From CAZEQJ01 sp964514385 (GTDB lineage: Bacteria; Bacteroidota; Bacteroidia; Cytophagales; Cyclobacteriaceae), in NCBI GenBank assembly GCA_964514385.1, contig CAZEQJ010000030.1, positions 1 to 37,283 of the forward strand: 37,283 bases of DNA, given 5' to 3'. A model generated the notes under the pieces. It was not told where the DNA came from. It was given only the letters and a program-made list of their open reading frames with translations, and ran no database searches. A program made the translations under genes and the position numbers. Positions 1 through 7,275 of the stretch are shown here, piece after piece (the first letter of the stretch is position 1; each line of letters begins with the position of its first letter).

Positions 1-263
1 GCCTGCTTACCATCGATCGTGACCATTGTCGTAGGGCCTGTAACGGCGAAGCAAGTATCACCACTACATTCAAATTCAGGACCCGTTAGTGTGAATTCCA
101 AAACAGCATCGTCATCGTTATTGCCGAGAATTCTGTTGGCCATGCCGGCTGAAATTAAATCCATACAACCCGACTCAGGAACTCCGTATCTTCTGAATTT
201 CTTTCTTCCCCGATCCTGAACAGAAGTGAGAAATCCCGGATTATGAAAAAAAACCCTGCTCAT
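1..263 (-). CDS. pxpC: 5-oxoprolinase subunit C (biotin-dependent carboxyltransferase-like), 5' part
   Basis: This is the N-terminal 87 residues of a KipA/PxpC family protein; the rest lies beyond the left window edge. The visible residues read FHNPGFLTSVQDRGR, YGVPESGCMD, LEFTLTGPEF and FAVTGP, which match the start of the carboxyltransferase-like (AHS2) fold. In the known PxpABC enzyme, PxpB and PxpC together with PxpA hydrolyse 5-oxoproline to glutamate using ATP. The ATG at 263 overlaps the TGA of pxpB as ATGA, so translation is very probably coupled. Sure about the family; nothing can be said about the missing C-terminus. Confidence 0.93.
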   Translation of the reverse strand, partial: MSRVFFHNPGFLTSVQDRGRKKFRRYGVPESGCMDLISAGMANRILGNNDDDAVLEFTLTGPEFECSGDTCFAVTGPTTMVTIDGKQ

Positions 264-937
264 AACCTGAAGCTATCATCCAAAAAATGCCCTTTGAGTC
301 TATTGTATGTGGGATTATCGATTGGCTCAAATATAATGTGATCACCAGGCTGCGCACTGACAGGTGGTGTCAGATCGCTGCGAAATATTTGAAGAGGACA
401 AGATCCGATTACATACCATCCGCCCGGTGATTGCCTGGGGTATATTCCAGTCTGGCGTCCCCCAATGGCTACAGAACCGGGATTTATCATTCTATCGGGA
501 TTTTGCTTACGGGGCAGATGTAGCTCTTCCGGCAATCCACCCAGATACATAAAACCCGGCAAAAAACCATAAAAATATAATGTATACTGTACATTGCTAT
601 GCAGCTGTATCAGGTCATCCGGTTTAAGCCGGAGTTTTGAGCATAGAAGCAGGAAATCCTCATTTTCGATATCATACAGCACTGGTATCTTCCATGTTGC
701 CGTGTATGACTCCTTTTCCTGAAACCTAAAGCCAGATATGAAATCCTCGATCAGGATTTCATTTACATCAGGAGATACGTGCAAAGAAAGCTCGTGATAG
801 GAGAAAATACATTCATATACCTTTTCATGACGTTGCAAATAGTTTGCAAGGGACACCATGTAATGCAGTTGATCAGGGTCAATCACAGTGGCCAGCTGTA
901 TGATGATACGCTCTGCAGAAATTTTTTTTATTATCAT
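260..937 (-). CDS. pxpB: 5-oxoprolinase subunit B (KipI/AHS1 family)
   Basis: A 225-residue KipI-type protein. The signature GFLPGFMYLGG lies near residues 124-134 and GSVAIGGRQTGIYPRQSPGG near 154-173, both typical of the cyclophilin-like AHS1 fold. In the known complex it pairs with PxpC for the ATP-dependent step of 5-oxoproline cleavage in the cytoplasm. The frame is open one codon further, to a TTG at 940, but the ATG at 937 is preferred because it overlaps the pxpA stop as TGATG. The length fits the family. In Bacillus subtilis the homologue KipI was first described as an inhibitor of kinase KinA; the metabolic role is favoured here because pxpA and pxpC are adjacent. Confidence 0.93.
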   Translation of the reverse strand: MIIKKISAERIIIQLATVIDPDQLHYMVSLANYLQRHEKVYECIFSYHELSLHVSPDVNEILIEDFISGFRFQEKESYTATWKIPVLYDIENEDFLLLCSKLRLKPDDLIQLHSNVQYTLYFYGFLPGFMYLGGLPEELHLPRKQNPDRMINPGSVAIGGRQTGIYPRQSPGGWYVIGSCPLQIFRSDLTPPVSAQPGDHIIFEPIDNPTYNRLKGHFLDDSFRL

Positions 938-1647
938 CAATGAAATGCCTTTCTGATTGCCTTAACAATATCGAGTGCAGCAGGATTATCACTGTGTACA
1001 CAAAATGTTTCGGCTGTCATGCGTATAGAAAGGTTTTCAATAGTGGTAAGTCGCTGAAACTGGTAAATTTCACGCACCTGCGATACTGCCTCTTCAGGGT
1101 TGGTAATAAGTGATTCCGTATGATCACGTGGCAGCAGCCGGGCATTGCGATCATACCGTCTGTCAGCGAAAGCTTCTGTAACTACAGGTAAATTTGTTAC
1201 TCTTGCCAGATCGTCCATTTTTGATCCGGGAGGAACATATAATTTCGCACCTCTGAATTGTTTTGTTAACCTGATCAGCACTTCTGCGATTTTTTCATCA
1301 TGGGCGGCATCATTATAGAGCGCACCATGCGGTTTGATGTGATCCACCTCGATGTCATGCTGATGAGAAATATCGGAAAAAAGCTGCACCTGTTGCAACA
1401 GTTCCTGATATAGTTCTTCAGAATCCATCACAACTGTTTTTCTCCCGAAATTTTCTTTGTCAGGGTAGGAGGGGTGAGCTCCTGCTGCCACCTTATATTT
1501 TCTTGCTAATTTCAGGGTGTCGGCAATGCTGCCGGCATCTCCGGCATGACCACCACAGGCGACACTGCAACTGTCCACATAAGACATCAGCTCCGCTTCT
1601 AATGGCATACCTTCGCCCATGTCTGCGTTGATTTTCAGGATTTTCAT
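937..1647 (-). CDS. pxpA: 5-oxoprolinase subunit A (LamB/YcsF family)
   Basis: A 236-residue LamB/YcsF family protein. Motifs are INADMGEG (residues 6-13), VACGGHAGD (29-37), GAHPSYPD (56-63), FGR (67-69) and KPHGALYN (near 104), all hallmarks of PxpA, a TIM-barrel-like polysaccharide-deacetylase-fold enzyme. Together with PxpB and PxpC it converts 5-oxo-L-proline, ATP and water to glutamate, which clears a spontaneous damage product of glutamine and glutamate. Its ATG overlaps the stop of the upstream transporter as ATGA and its TGA overlaps pxpB, so the genes form one translationally coupled operon. It is slightly shorter than many homologues, but no core motif is missing. Confidence 0.95.
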   Translation of the reverse strand: MKILKINADMGEGMPLEAELMSYVDSCSVACGGHAGDAGSIADTLKLARKYKVAAGAHPSYPDKENFGRKTVVMDSEELYQELLQQVQLFSDISHQHDIEVDHIKPHGALYNDAAHDEKIAEVLIRLTKQFRGAKLYVPPGSKMDDLARVTNLPVVTEAFADRRYDRNARLLPRDHTESLITNPEEAVSQVREIYQFQRLTTIENLSIRMTAETFCVHSDNPAALDIVKAIRKAFH

Positions 1648-2819
1648 AGCATTGTGTATATCCCCTTGAATCCGAGCAGTATAATAATTAAAACAAAAAA
1701 TGAAAGCAATAGCCGATGGAAAATTCCATAGCTGTAAACGCCCATTATACTCTTATTTGAAGCAGCTAACAGGAGCATCAGGGACAATACCGGCAGTAAC
1801 AAGGCATTTGTAACCTGTGCGAACCTGATCAGGATAATGGACTGTATGCCGGAAAATGCAAATAACCCGCCAATAAAAATCATGAAAATCAGGGTGTAAC
1901 TGTAGATGTTACGTATTCGGGGAAAGGCTGACTGCAACACATAGCCACTCGCCATTGGAGCAGTGATAGCACTTGTCACGCCGGCACAGAATAATCCAAT
2001 CCCAAATAAATATTTAGAAAAAGAGCCAAAAACAGGTGATAGCGTTTGTGCCATATCAATGGCATTCTCAACATTGCTCCCATAAAATGAAGCCGCACTG
2101 ATAATAATTGAGAATGAGATAATACCCCCAACAAATATGGCCAAAACTGTATTGATTCTTAATTTTCTCAATGTAACAGGTCCATATGTGTTTTTGGCCA
2201 GCCTTGCGTGAAGAAACAGGTTATAGGGAACCACAGTAGTGCCAACGATACCCAACACCGTAATAATTTCATTGCTGTCAAATGTGGGAGTAAATAACCC
2301 CCGGAGTATTAGGGTGATATCAGGCGATGAAATAATGGCTGTGACCAGGAAGGTCAGGCTCATTAGAAAAACTATAAATGTCAGAATGGATTGGACTATC
2401 CTTATATTTTGTAAGGATAAAACTACCACGCTCAGCAGTAAAGTAATAATAACCGGAAAATTTGGGTGTGGTATTAAAAGTCCTGCCCCCATGGCTCCAC
2501 CCAGAATATTACCGGCCTCATAAGCAGCATTTCCAATGATAATTGTAATTACAATAAGCAATACAAGTAGTTGGCGCACCACTGCATTCGGTGAGTTGAG
2601 TTTGAGCACCTCAATCAGGTCACAGTTTTTGATCACACTTATCTTAGCTGCTGTATATTGGAAAAAGAATGTAATAACAAGAGATAAGAGCATAGCCCAA
2701 AGTAGGCTAAAACCATGATTTACACCGGCAAGGGTGCAGACCGTCACCGTACCAGGGCCGATAAATGCCGCTGTTACTACGATACCCGGCCCGCCGGCAA
2801 ACTTAAATCCACTCTTCAA
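1644..2819 (-). CDS. NRAMP-fold transporter without metal ligands, candidate 5-oxoproline importer
   Basis: A 391-residue polytopic membrane protein with about 11 hydrophobic segments. Its first helix aligns with NRAMP/MntH helix 1, but the metal-binding DPGN reads GPGT (residues 21-24). The helix-6 motif MPH reads VPY (residues 197-199, within TTVVPYNLFLH). The Asp, Asn and Met side chains that hold Mn/Fe in classical NRAMPs are therefore all replaced. B. subtilis has an NRAMP-like gene, ycsG, beside its ycsF-kipI-kipA genes, so the linkage recurs. The inference is transport of 5-oxoproline or another organic substrate rather than a metal. The start is TTG directly after an in-frame TAA; it overlaps the regulator gene by 17 bases. 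No ATG is available before residue 40. Confidence 0.85.
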   Translation of the reverse strand: MKSGFKFAGGPGIVVTAAFIGPGTVTVCTLAGVNHGFSLLWAMLLSLVITFFFQYTAAKISVIKNCDLIEVLKLNSPNAVVRQLLVLLIVITIIIGNAAYEAGNILGGAMGAGLLIPHPNFPVIITLLLSVVVLSLQNIRIVQSILTFIVFLMSLTFLVTAIISSPDITLILRGLFTPTFDSNEIITVLGIVGTTVVPYNLFLHARLAKNTYGPVTLRKLRINTVLAIFVGGIISFSIIISAASFYGSNVENAIDMAQTLSPVFGSFSKYLFGIGLFCAGVTSAITAPMASGYVLQSAFPRIRNIYSYTLIFMIFIGGLFAFSGIQSIILIRFAQVTNALLLPVLSLMLLLAASNKSIMGVYSYGIFHRLLLSFFVLIIILLGFKGIYTML

Positions 2820-3717
2820 TTACCGCTTTTTTAACTACTTCCGTAATATTCTTACTTTCTGTTTTTTCTATGATGTTGCGGATATGTTTTTTGGCTGTTT
2901 CAGGGCTTATAAAAAGTTTTTCGGCAACCTTTACCGAATTGAGCCCTTCAGCGCACAGGCTAAGTATTTCCAGTTCACGTTGCGTAAGGATACTGCCATA
3001 GGCCCCTGTTTTCCCTTTCAACACTACGTCAAAATGATGATCACGCTGCACACCAAACACATAATGCATCCGGTTGCTGGTTTTGATGTCTGTAATATCA
3101 TTTGAAACGATCATAATAAGAGCAGGCTTTTTTTCCTCTGTAAGACTTAATGTCATGACATGTTGCTGTATCCGGATATAACCACGATCCGGATGGTTAT
3201 ATCTCAGGTCAAAGGAGAAACGGGAATTGAGCTTGTCTTCATCGCTTAGCTTATTATGTTCATTAAACACCCGCGGACTGATAAGTAATAATTGCATCAG
3301 GTCCCAGGGGTGGGTACGTCTATTTGAATATTTCAGACCCTTTTTAAGAAATATTTCATTCGGCAGGCCGCTCAAATGCTCGTTTGCATCATTAATGTAG
3401 ACATATTTTTTTGTGCTGTTGTCCATAATGCGGACAGCCTGACCGGTAAAGGTGTTGAAGCGCTTTACTCTGGGGTCGTTCAGGAAATAAGTGATGGAGC
3501 TTTCAGCTGCCTGCGCTGAGGAAGTTTCAATCAATTCGGCATGTATGCGGGATAATAATTCTTCAATAGAAGGCGCATTTGTTTTGCTTAATATTGTTTC
3601 TTCAATGGCTTTTGCTTTACCATTAAGACGTGTTACAGCACGGTGATCCAGCAATTTTATAAGATGCTTTTTTTCACTAGGAAGAAGGCTGTCAAGTAAT
3701 TTACTATGTCCCGTCAC
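2803..3717 (-). CDS. PAS-domain LuxR-type transcriptional regulator, first gene of the pxp cluster
   Basis: A 304-residue soluble regulator. Residues 1-95 are helical and unassigned. Residues of about 100-220 look like a PAS sensor fold (KYVYINDANEHLSGLPNE, later RGYIRIQQHVMTL and SNDITDIK). The C-terminus from about 240 is a LuxR/GerE helix-turn-helix (LTQRELEILSLCAEGLNS, VAEKLFISPETAKKHIRNI). There is no receiver domain and no transmembrane segment, so it probably responds to a small ligand or protein rather than phosphorylation. Its stop overlaps the transporter start, so regulator and regulated genes are likely one transcription unit, suggesting autoregulation. The ligand is unknown; 5-oxoproline is an inference from context. 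Confidence 0.85.
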   Translation of the reverse strand: MTGHSKLLDSLLPSEKKHLIKLLDHRAVTRLNGKAKAIEETILSKTNAPSIEELLSRIHAELIETSSAQAAESSITYFLNDPRVKRFNTFTGQAVRIMDNSTKKYVYINDANEHLSGLPNEIFLKKGLKYSNRRTHPWDLMQLLLISPRVFNEHNKLSDEDKLNSRFSFDLRYNHPDRGYIRIQQHVMTLSLTEEKKPALIMIVSNDITDIKTSNRMHYVFGVQRDHHFDVVLKGKTGAYGSILTQRELEILSLCAEGLNSVKVAEKLFISPETAKKHIRNIIEKTESKNITEVVKKAVIEEWI

Positions 3718-3845
3718 AACTATTAATTCGCCAATACGCTATCAATTTAGAACATTATTCATTAAAATGAGCCTTTATTACATAGACAGAATAAATGAAA
3801 CATTTTTCATATATTGACGTCTTTAAGGTTGAAATCAATATAATT

Positions 3846-4208
3846 ATGGAAAAATTAACTAAAACAAAGTTTTTAGAGGAAGTATTCAATTACGAAGAGA
3901 AAAAGGATTGGGATTTTCAGGGTGAATTACCGGCATTAATTGATTTTTATGCAGACTGGTGTGGGCCCTGCAAGATGGTGCATCCGATTCTGGAAGAGTT
4001 ATCAAAGGAATATGAAGGAAAGATAAAGATATATAGCATTGATACTGAGGTAGAGCAGGAGCTATCTGCTGTATTTCAGATCAGAAGCATTCCGTCGTTG
4101 CTATTTATCCCCAAAGAAGGGCAGCCCCAGATGGCGCAGGGAGCACTACCCAAAAATACAATGGAAAAGGCAATTAAAGAGATTCTACTCGCAGAAGAAA
4201 CAGCATAA
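3846..4208 (+). CDS. trxA: Thioredoxin
   Basis: A 120-residue thioredoxin. The active site WCGPC is at residues 38-42 within LIDFYADWCGPCKMVHPILE, and the cis-proline loop reads IRSIPSLLF. It reduces protein disulfides in the cytoplasm and would supply electrons to methionine sulfoxide reductases and DsbD, both encoded later in the window. The frame is open upstream to an ATG at 3795, but the ATG at 3846 gives the normal thioredoxin N-terminus and length, and the extra 17 residues resemble nothing in the family. It is divergent from the regulator at 3717 and followed directly by a strong hairpin terminator. Confidence 0.95.
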   Translation: MEKLTKTKFLEEVFNYEEKKDWDFQGELPALIDFYADWCGPCKMVHPILEELSKEYEGKIKIYSIDTEVEQELSAVFQIRSIPSLLFIPKEGQPQMAQGALPKNTMEKAIKEILLAEETA

Positions 4209-4211
4209 AGC

Positions 4212-4239
4212 AAAGACGGCCTGTCAAGGCCGTCTTTTT
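4212..4239. terminator. Bidirectional hairpin terminator
   Basis: A perfect 10-bp inverted repeat (AAAGACGGCC and GGCCGTCTTT) with a 6-base loop is followed by T residues. It sits between the convergent thioredoxin and kinase genes; the kinase stop codon is at its right edge. It should end the thioredoxin transcript and may also act on the opposite strand. Confidence 0.85.
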
Positions 4240-5246
4240 CAATTTAATATCATGTCACGAGCCGTATCCATTAATGCGATTCGCTCTTTCAGATCATGAG
4301 TGATGGGCAGCTGAGCAAGCCCAAGTGTCCTCCTTAATATTTCGATCCCACAGAAGTGCCACAATAACCTGTCATTCACATTATGGTGATTGGAAAACTC
4401 ATTTTTTACGTACTCAACACTATCTGGTTTTAAACCTGCAAGGTATAAATGTGCTAAAAAGACACCCATATCCCATTCGGCAGGTCCGGCAAAGGTGAAT
4501 TCAGGATCAATCACCCTTACCCCATCGGAAGTGTTGAGAAAGCTCCCGGGATAGTAATCGCCATGTAGAATAAAATCCCGTTGTGGATTGAGGTACATTT
4601 CACCAAGTGTCGATATCGCTCCCGTAAGTTTATTATTCTCGATATAGGATTGAGAAGCGTCCTTCAGTCCTTCGGTAATGGCATCCAGATCAAACCCATT
4701 GTTTTTTTGAAAAGGAAGATCGAAAATATGGGCATGATTTAATTGTCGCATTTGCAGATTATCCGGATAATCGTCAGGCACAGCAACACTAAACTGCATC
4801 ACCAGGTATCGAATCAGTGTATCCAGCGTTGTTCGCTCCAATTGATGCGTGTGGTACACGGATGTAAGGTCAGCAGCATCACCCAGGTCTTCCATAATGA
4901 TCACATTGCTCTGCTCATCAAACATTAATATCTCTGGTAAGTAGGGGGTAAGGTTTTCAAAATTTCGCATTACATGAAAATACTCCGACTCGATGGCAAG
5001 CCTTTCAGCAGGAGCTGCTATCTGCGGAAATTTTTCAACCCAGGGCCTTGCCTGTTTGATGATAAAGCTCTTGCTTTCAGTTCTGACACGTACTACAGCA
5101 TTCATATTGCCCTCACCAGCCTTTTCAACGGATTTCAGATTTTCATTGGTGATGCCTGCCAGCAGTTGACGGAGACCTGCCTTGTCTTCCAATTCTACAA
5201 AAATGCCATTCGGAAATTCTGCCAGAAACTTATCTTTTTGTGACAT
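4239..5246 (-). CDS. APH-family kinase resembling methylthioribose kinase (MtnK-like)
   Basis: A 335-residue protein of the aminoglycoside/choline kinase fold. GEGNMNAVVRV (44-54) resembles the MtnK nucleotide loop, IIKQARPWV (62-70) carries the ATP lysine, HGDYYPGS (228-235) holds the catalytic Asp, and DPEF (247-250) replaces the usual Mg-binding DxE/DFD. The sequence IDPEFTFAGPAEWDMG is close to 5-methylthioribose kinases, which phosphorylate methylthioribose in methionine salvage. No other salvage gene is adjacent, so the true substrate is uncertain. The start is the ATG at 5246; another in-frame start at 5264 would add six residues. Family certain, substrate not. Confidence 0.8.
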   Translation of the reverse strand: MSQKDKFLAEFPNGIFVELEDKAGLRQLLAGITNENLKSVEKAGEGNMNAVVRVRTESKSFIIKQARPWVEKFPQIAAPAERLAIESEYFHVMRNFENLTPYLPEILMFDEQSNVIIMEDLGDAADLTSVYHTHQLERTTLDTLIRYLVMQFSVAVPDDYPDNLQMRQLNHAHIFDLPFQKNNGFDLDAITEGLKDASQSYIENNKLTGAISTLGEMYLNPQRDFILHGDYYPGSFLNTSDGVRVIDPEFTFAGPAEWDMGVFLAHLYLAGLKPDSVEYVKNEFSNHHNVNDRLLWHFCGIEILRRTLGLAQLPITHDLKERIALMDTARDMILN

Positions 5247-5303
5247 GGCAGCAAATTTAAGCATTGTGACGGAACAGATTTATTATTATTTGGTTGATTG
5301 GTC

Positions 5304-5708
5304 ATGTTAATATCCAAAGTACAGATGGTAAGCACAATGTGCATGGTAGGGATCATTTGGTTTGTGCAGTTAAATCATTATCCGATGTTTCATCTGGTGA
5401 AGGATAATTTTCAGGCATTTGAAGCGGACCATGTACGCAGAACTTTCTATGTGATCATGCCGCTCATGCTTCTGGAGATGATCACGGCAGTAATGATGAT
5501 TTTTTACAAGCCAACACCGGGATGGTGGATCAATATTGGTATTTTAGCTCTGATATGGCTGAGCACATTCTTCATCCAGGTACCATTGCACAACCAATTG
5601 TCGGGTAAATACAATGCTGAGGTGATCGACAGACTTGTCAGTACAAATTGGATAAGAACCGCTTTATGGACAATTAAAGGATTATTGGTAGTTTATCTGA
5701 TAAAATAA
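5304..5708 (+). CDS. Small four-helix membrane protein of unknown function (first of a pair)
   Basis: A 134-residue integral membrane protein with four predicted helices. The first helix ends in FVQLNHYPMF; His, Tyr and Phe cluster near membrane edges, and the loop PLHNQLSGKYN precedes the last helix. It may belong to a family with unknown domain names such as DUF1772, but this is only a resemblance. The ATG at 5304 is chosen; a TTG two codons upstream is also open. Its TAA overlaps the ATG of the next gene (TAATG), so the two are probably made together. It is divergent from the kinase gene, with a 57-base gap. Confidence 0.75.
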   Translation: MLISKVQMVSTMCMVGIIWFVQLNHYPMFHLVKDNFQAFEADHVRRTFYVIMPLMLLEMITAVMMIFYKPTPGWWINIGILALIWLSTFFIQVPLHNQLSGKYNAEVIDRLVSTNWIRTALWTIKGLLVVYLIK

Positions 5709-6109
5709 TGAATCTGATCTGGCAAAAACGAGTATTAAAAATAGCCGGGGTATATAATATACTTTGGGGTGCCTCTGTAGTGGTAATGCCAAACTTTTTC
5801 TTTGAAATGGTAGGGATGGAATTACCAAATTATCCCTGGCTCTGGCAGGTGCTGGGTATGGTGATAGGTGTATATGGGGTAGGGTATTACATCGCCGGTT
5901 TTAACCCTGTGCAACACTGGCCTATTGTTCTGGTGGGTTTTCTGGGTAAAATATTCGGGCCTATCGGCTTTCTGTATTACTTGCTTCAGGGTGCTTTTCC
6001 GGTTTATTTCGGTGTTTTGATCATTTTTAATGATCTCATCTGGTGGTATCCCTTCATTTCTATCCTGCTGTATGCACGCAAGCATCATCAGACTGCCATG
6101 AGTGCATAA
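5708..6109 (+). CDS. Small four-helix membrane protein of unknown function (second of a pair)
   Basis: A 133-residue membrane protein with about four helices. Recognisable stretches are YNILWGASVVVMP, YPWLWQVLGMVIGVYG and GKIFGPIGFLYY. It is rich in aromatic residues and ends in a basic tail (ARKHHQTAMSA). I do not recognise a named family with confidence. It is translationally coupled to the preceding membrane protein by a TAATG overlap. Its 3' end runs 22 bases into the convergent ackA gene, so both coding ends are shared. Confidence 0.75.
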   Translation: MNLIWQKRVLKIAGVYNILWGASVVVMPNFFFEMVGMELPNYPWLWQVLGMVIGVYGVGYYIAGFNPVQHWPIVLVGFLGKIFGPIGFLYYLLQGAFPVYFGVLIIFNDLIWWYPFISILLYARKHHQTAMSA

Positions 6110-7275
6110 GATTGCTCTGCAATAGTCCTTTCTTCATTGGTAGGCACTATCAAAACCGGGATTTTACCTGCGCCGATAGACTGAATACCTGAACCTGGGG
6201 CATGGTTTCTGTCCTGATCTATTTCCAGACCTAAATGCCCGAGATCTTGTAATGACTGTGCCCTTACCAAAGCACTGTTCTCACCAATTCCTGCGGTAAA
6301 TAAAACAGCATCCAACCGTCCTACGATGGCATAATATGCCCCAATATATTTTTTGATCCGATAGGTAAACATCTGCAGGGCCAATTCAGCTTTGGTATCA
6401 CCTTTTTCAGCATGTGAAGTTATTTCACGCATATCATTGGTACCGGCAATTCCTTTCAGTCCGCTTTCTTTATTCAACAGGTGATCAATCTCATTCACAT
6501 CCATCCGGCGTTTATTGTGCAGATAAAAAATGACTGTTGGGTCGATATCGCCACTCCTCGTTCCCATGACGAGGCCCGGAAGCGGGCTGAGTCCCAGTGT
6601 AGTATCAATACTTTGGCCATTACGTATCGCAGACATACTGGCTCCATTGCCCAGATGTATGGATATTGCATTGAATTTATCTTCAGGAATCTGCAGGTAT
6701 CGGGCAGCTTCCCGACTAACATACTGATGCGATGTGCCATGAAATCCGTATACCCGAATTCGATCCTCGGAATAGAATTTTTCAGGGATGGCATAGCGAT
6801 AGGCAAATGCAGGTAAAGATTGATGGAAGGCTGTATCAAATACCGCCACCTGCCGTGCATGGGGAAAGGTCTTTTCAGCTTCCTCTATGCCTTTGAGGTT
6901 AGCCGGATTATGAAGCGGTGCAAGTGGTATTAATGATGATATCGTTTCTTTTACCTCCTGATTAATGACCACAGGAGTAGTAAACTTATCGCCACCATGC
7001 ACTACACGATGCCCAACCAGTTTTATCTCATCGATATTCTGAACGATGTGATGGCTTTTGTTGAGCAGGAAACCGGTAATCCAGTGCATTCCGGCAGCGT
7101 GGTCGCTCATTACAATGGCCTCCTGCACAGTCGCTCCGTTGTATTTGCCGGTTTGCTTTCCTGAACTTTCTCCAATTTTTTCAACTATCCCTTCAGCTAT
7201 GACTTGCCATGATGGTGCTTCAAAAAGTTTGAATTTAATTGAGCTGCTCCCTGTATTGATGACAAGTATTTTCAT
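6088..7275 (-). CDS. ackA: Acetate kinase
   Basis: A 395-residue acetate kinase that interconverts acetyl phosphate plus ADP with acetate plus ATP in the cytoplasm. Motifs are NTGSSSIKFKLFE at the N-terminus, GHRVVHGGD, FDTAFHQ, HLGNGAS, GTRSGDIDPT and FTAGIGENS, all in order and at normal spacing. The frame is open 19 codons upstream, but the ATG at 7275 gives the canonical MKILVINTGSSS start and overlaps the pta stop as ATGA. It is cotranscribed with pta. The C-terminal coding end overlaps a convergent membrane gene by 22 bases. Confidence 0.97.
   Translation of the reverse strand: MKILVINTGSSSIKFKLFEAPSWQVIAEGIVEKIGESSGKQTGKYNGATVQEAIVMSDHAAGMHWITGFLLNKSHHIVQNIDEIKLVGHRVVHGGDKFTTPVVINQEVKETISSLIPLAPLHNPANLKGIEEAEKTFPHARQVAVFDTAFHQSLPAFAYRYAIPEKFYSEDRIRVYGFHGTSHQYVSREAARYLQIPEDKFNAISIHLGNGASMSAIRNGQSIDTTLGLSPLPGLVMGTRSGDIDPTVIFYLHNKRRMDVNEIDHLLNKESGLKGIAGTNDMREITSHAEKGDTKAELALQMFTYRIKKYIGAYYAIVGRLDAVLFTAGIGENSALVRAQSLQDLGHLGLEIDQDRNHAPGSGIQSIGAGKIPVLIVPTNEERTIAEQSYALMAV

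Noticed and set aside
19..219. A 66-residue plus-strand frame at the left end
   Set aside because: It is antisense to pxpC, whose minus-strand reading matches the family motifs.
6495..6860. A 121-residue alternative frame within ackA
   Set aside because: Same-strand frameshifted shadow of acetate kinase.
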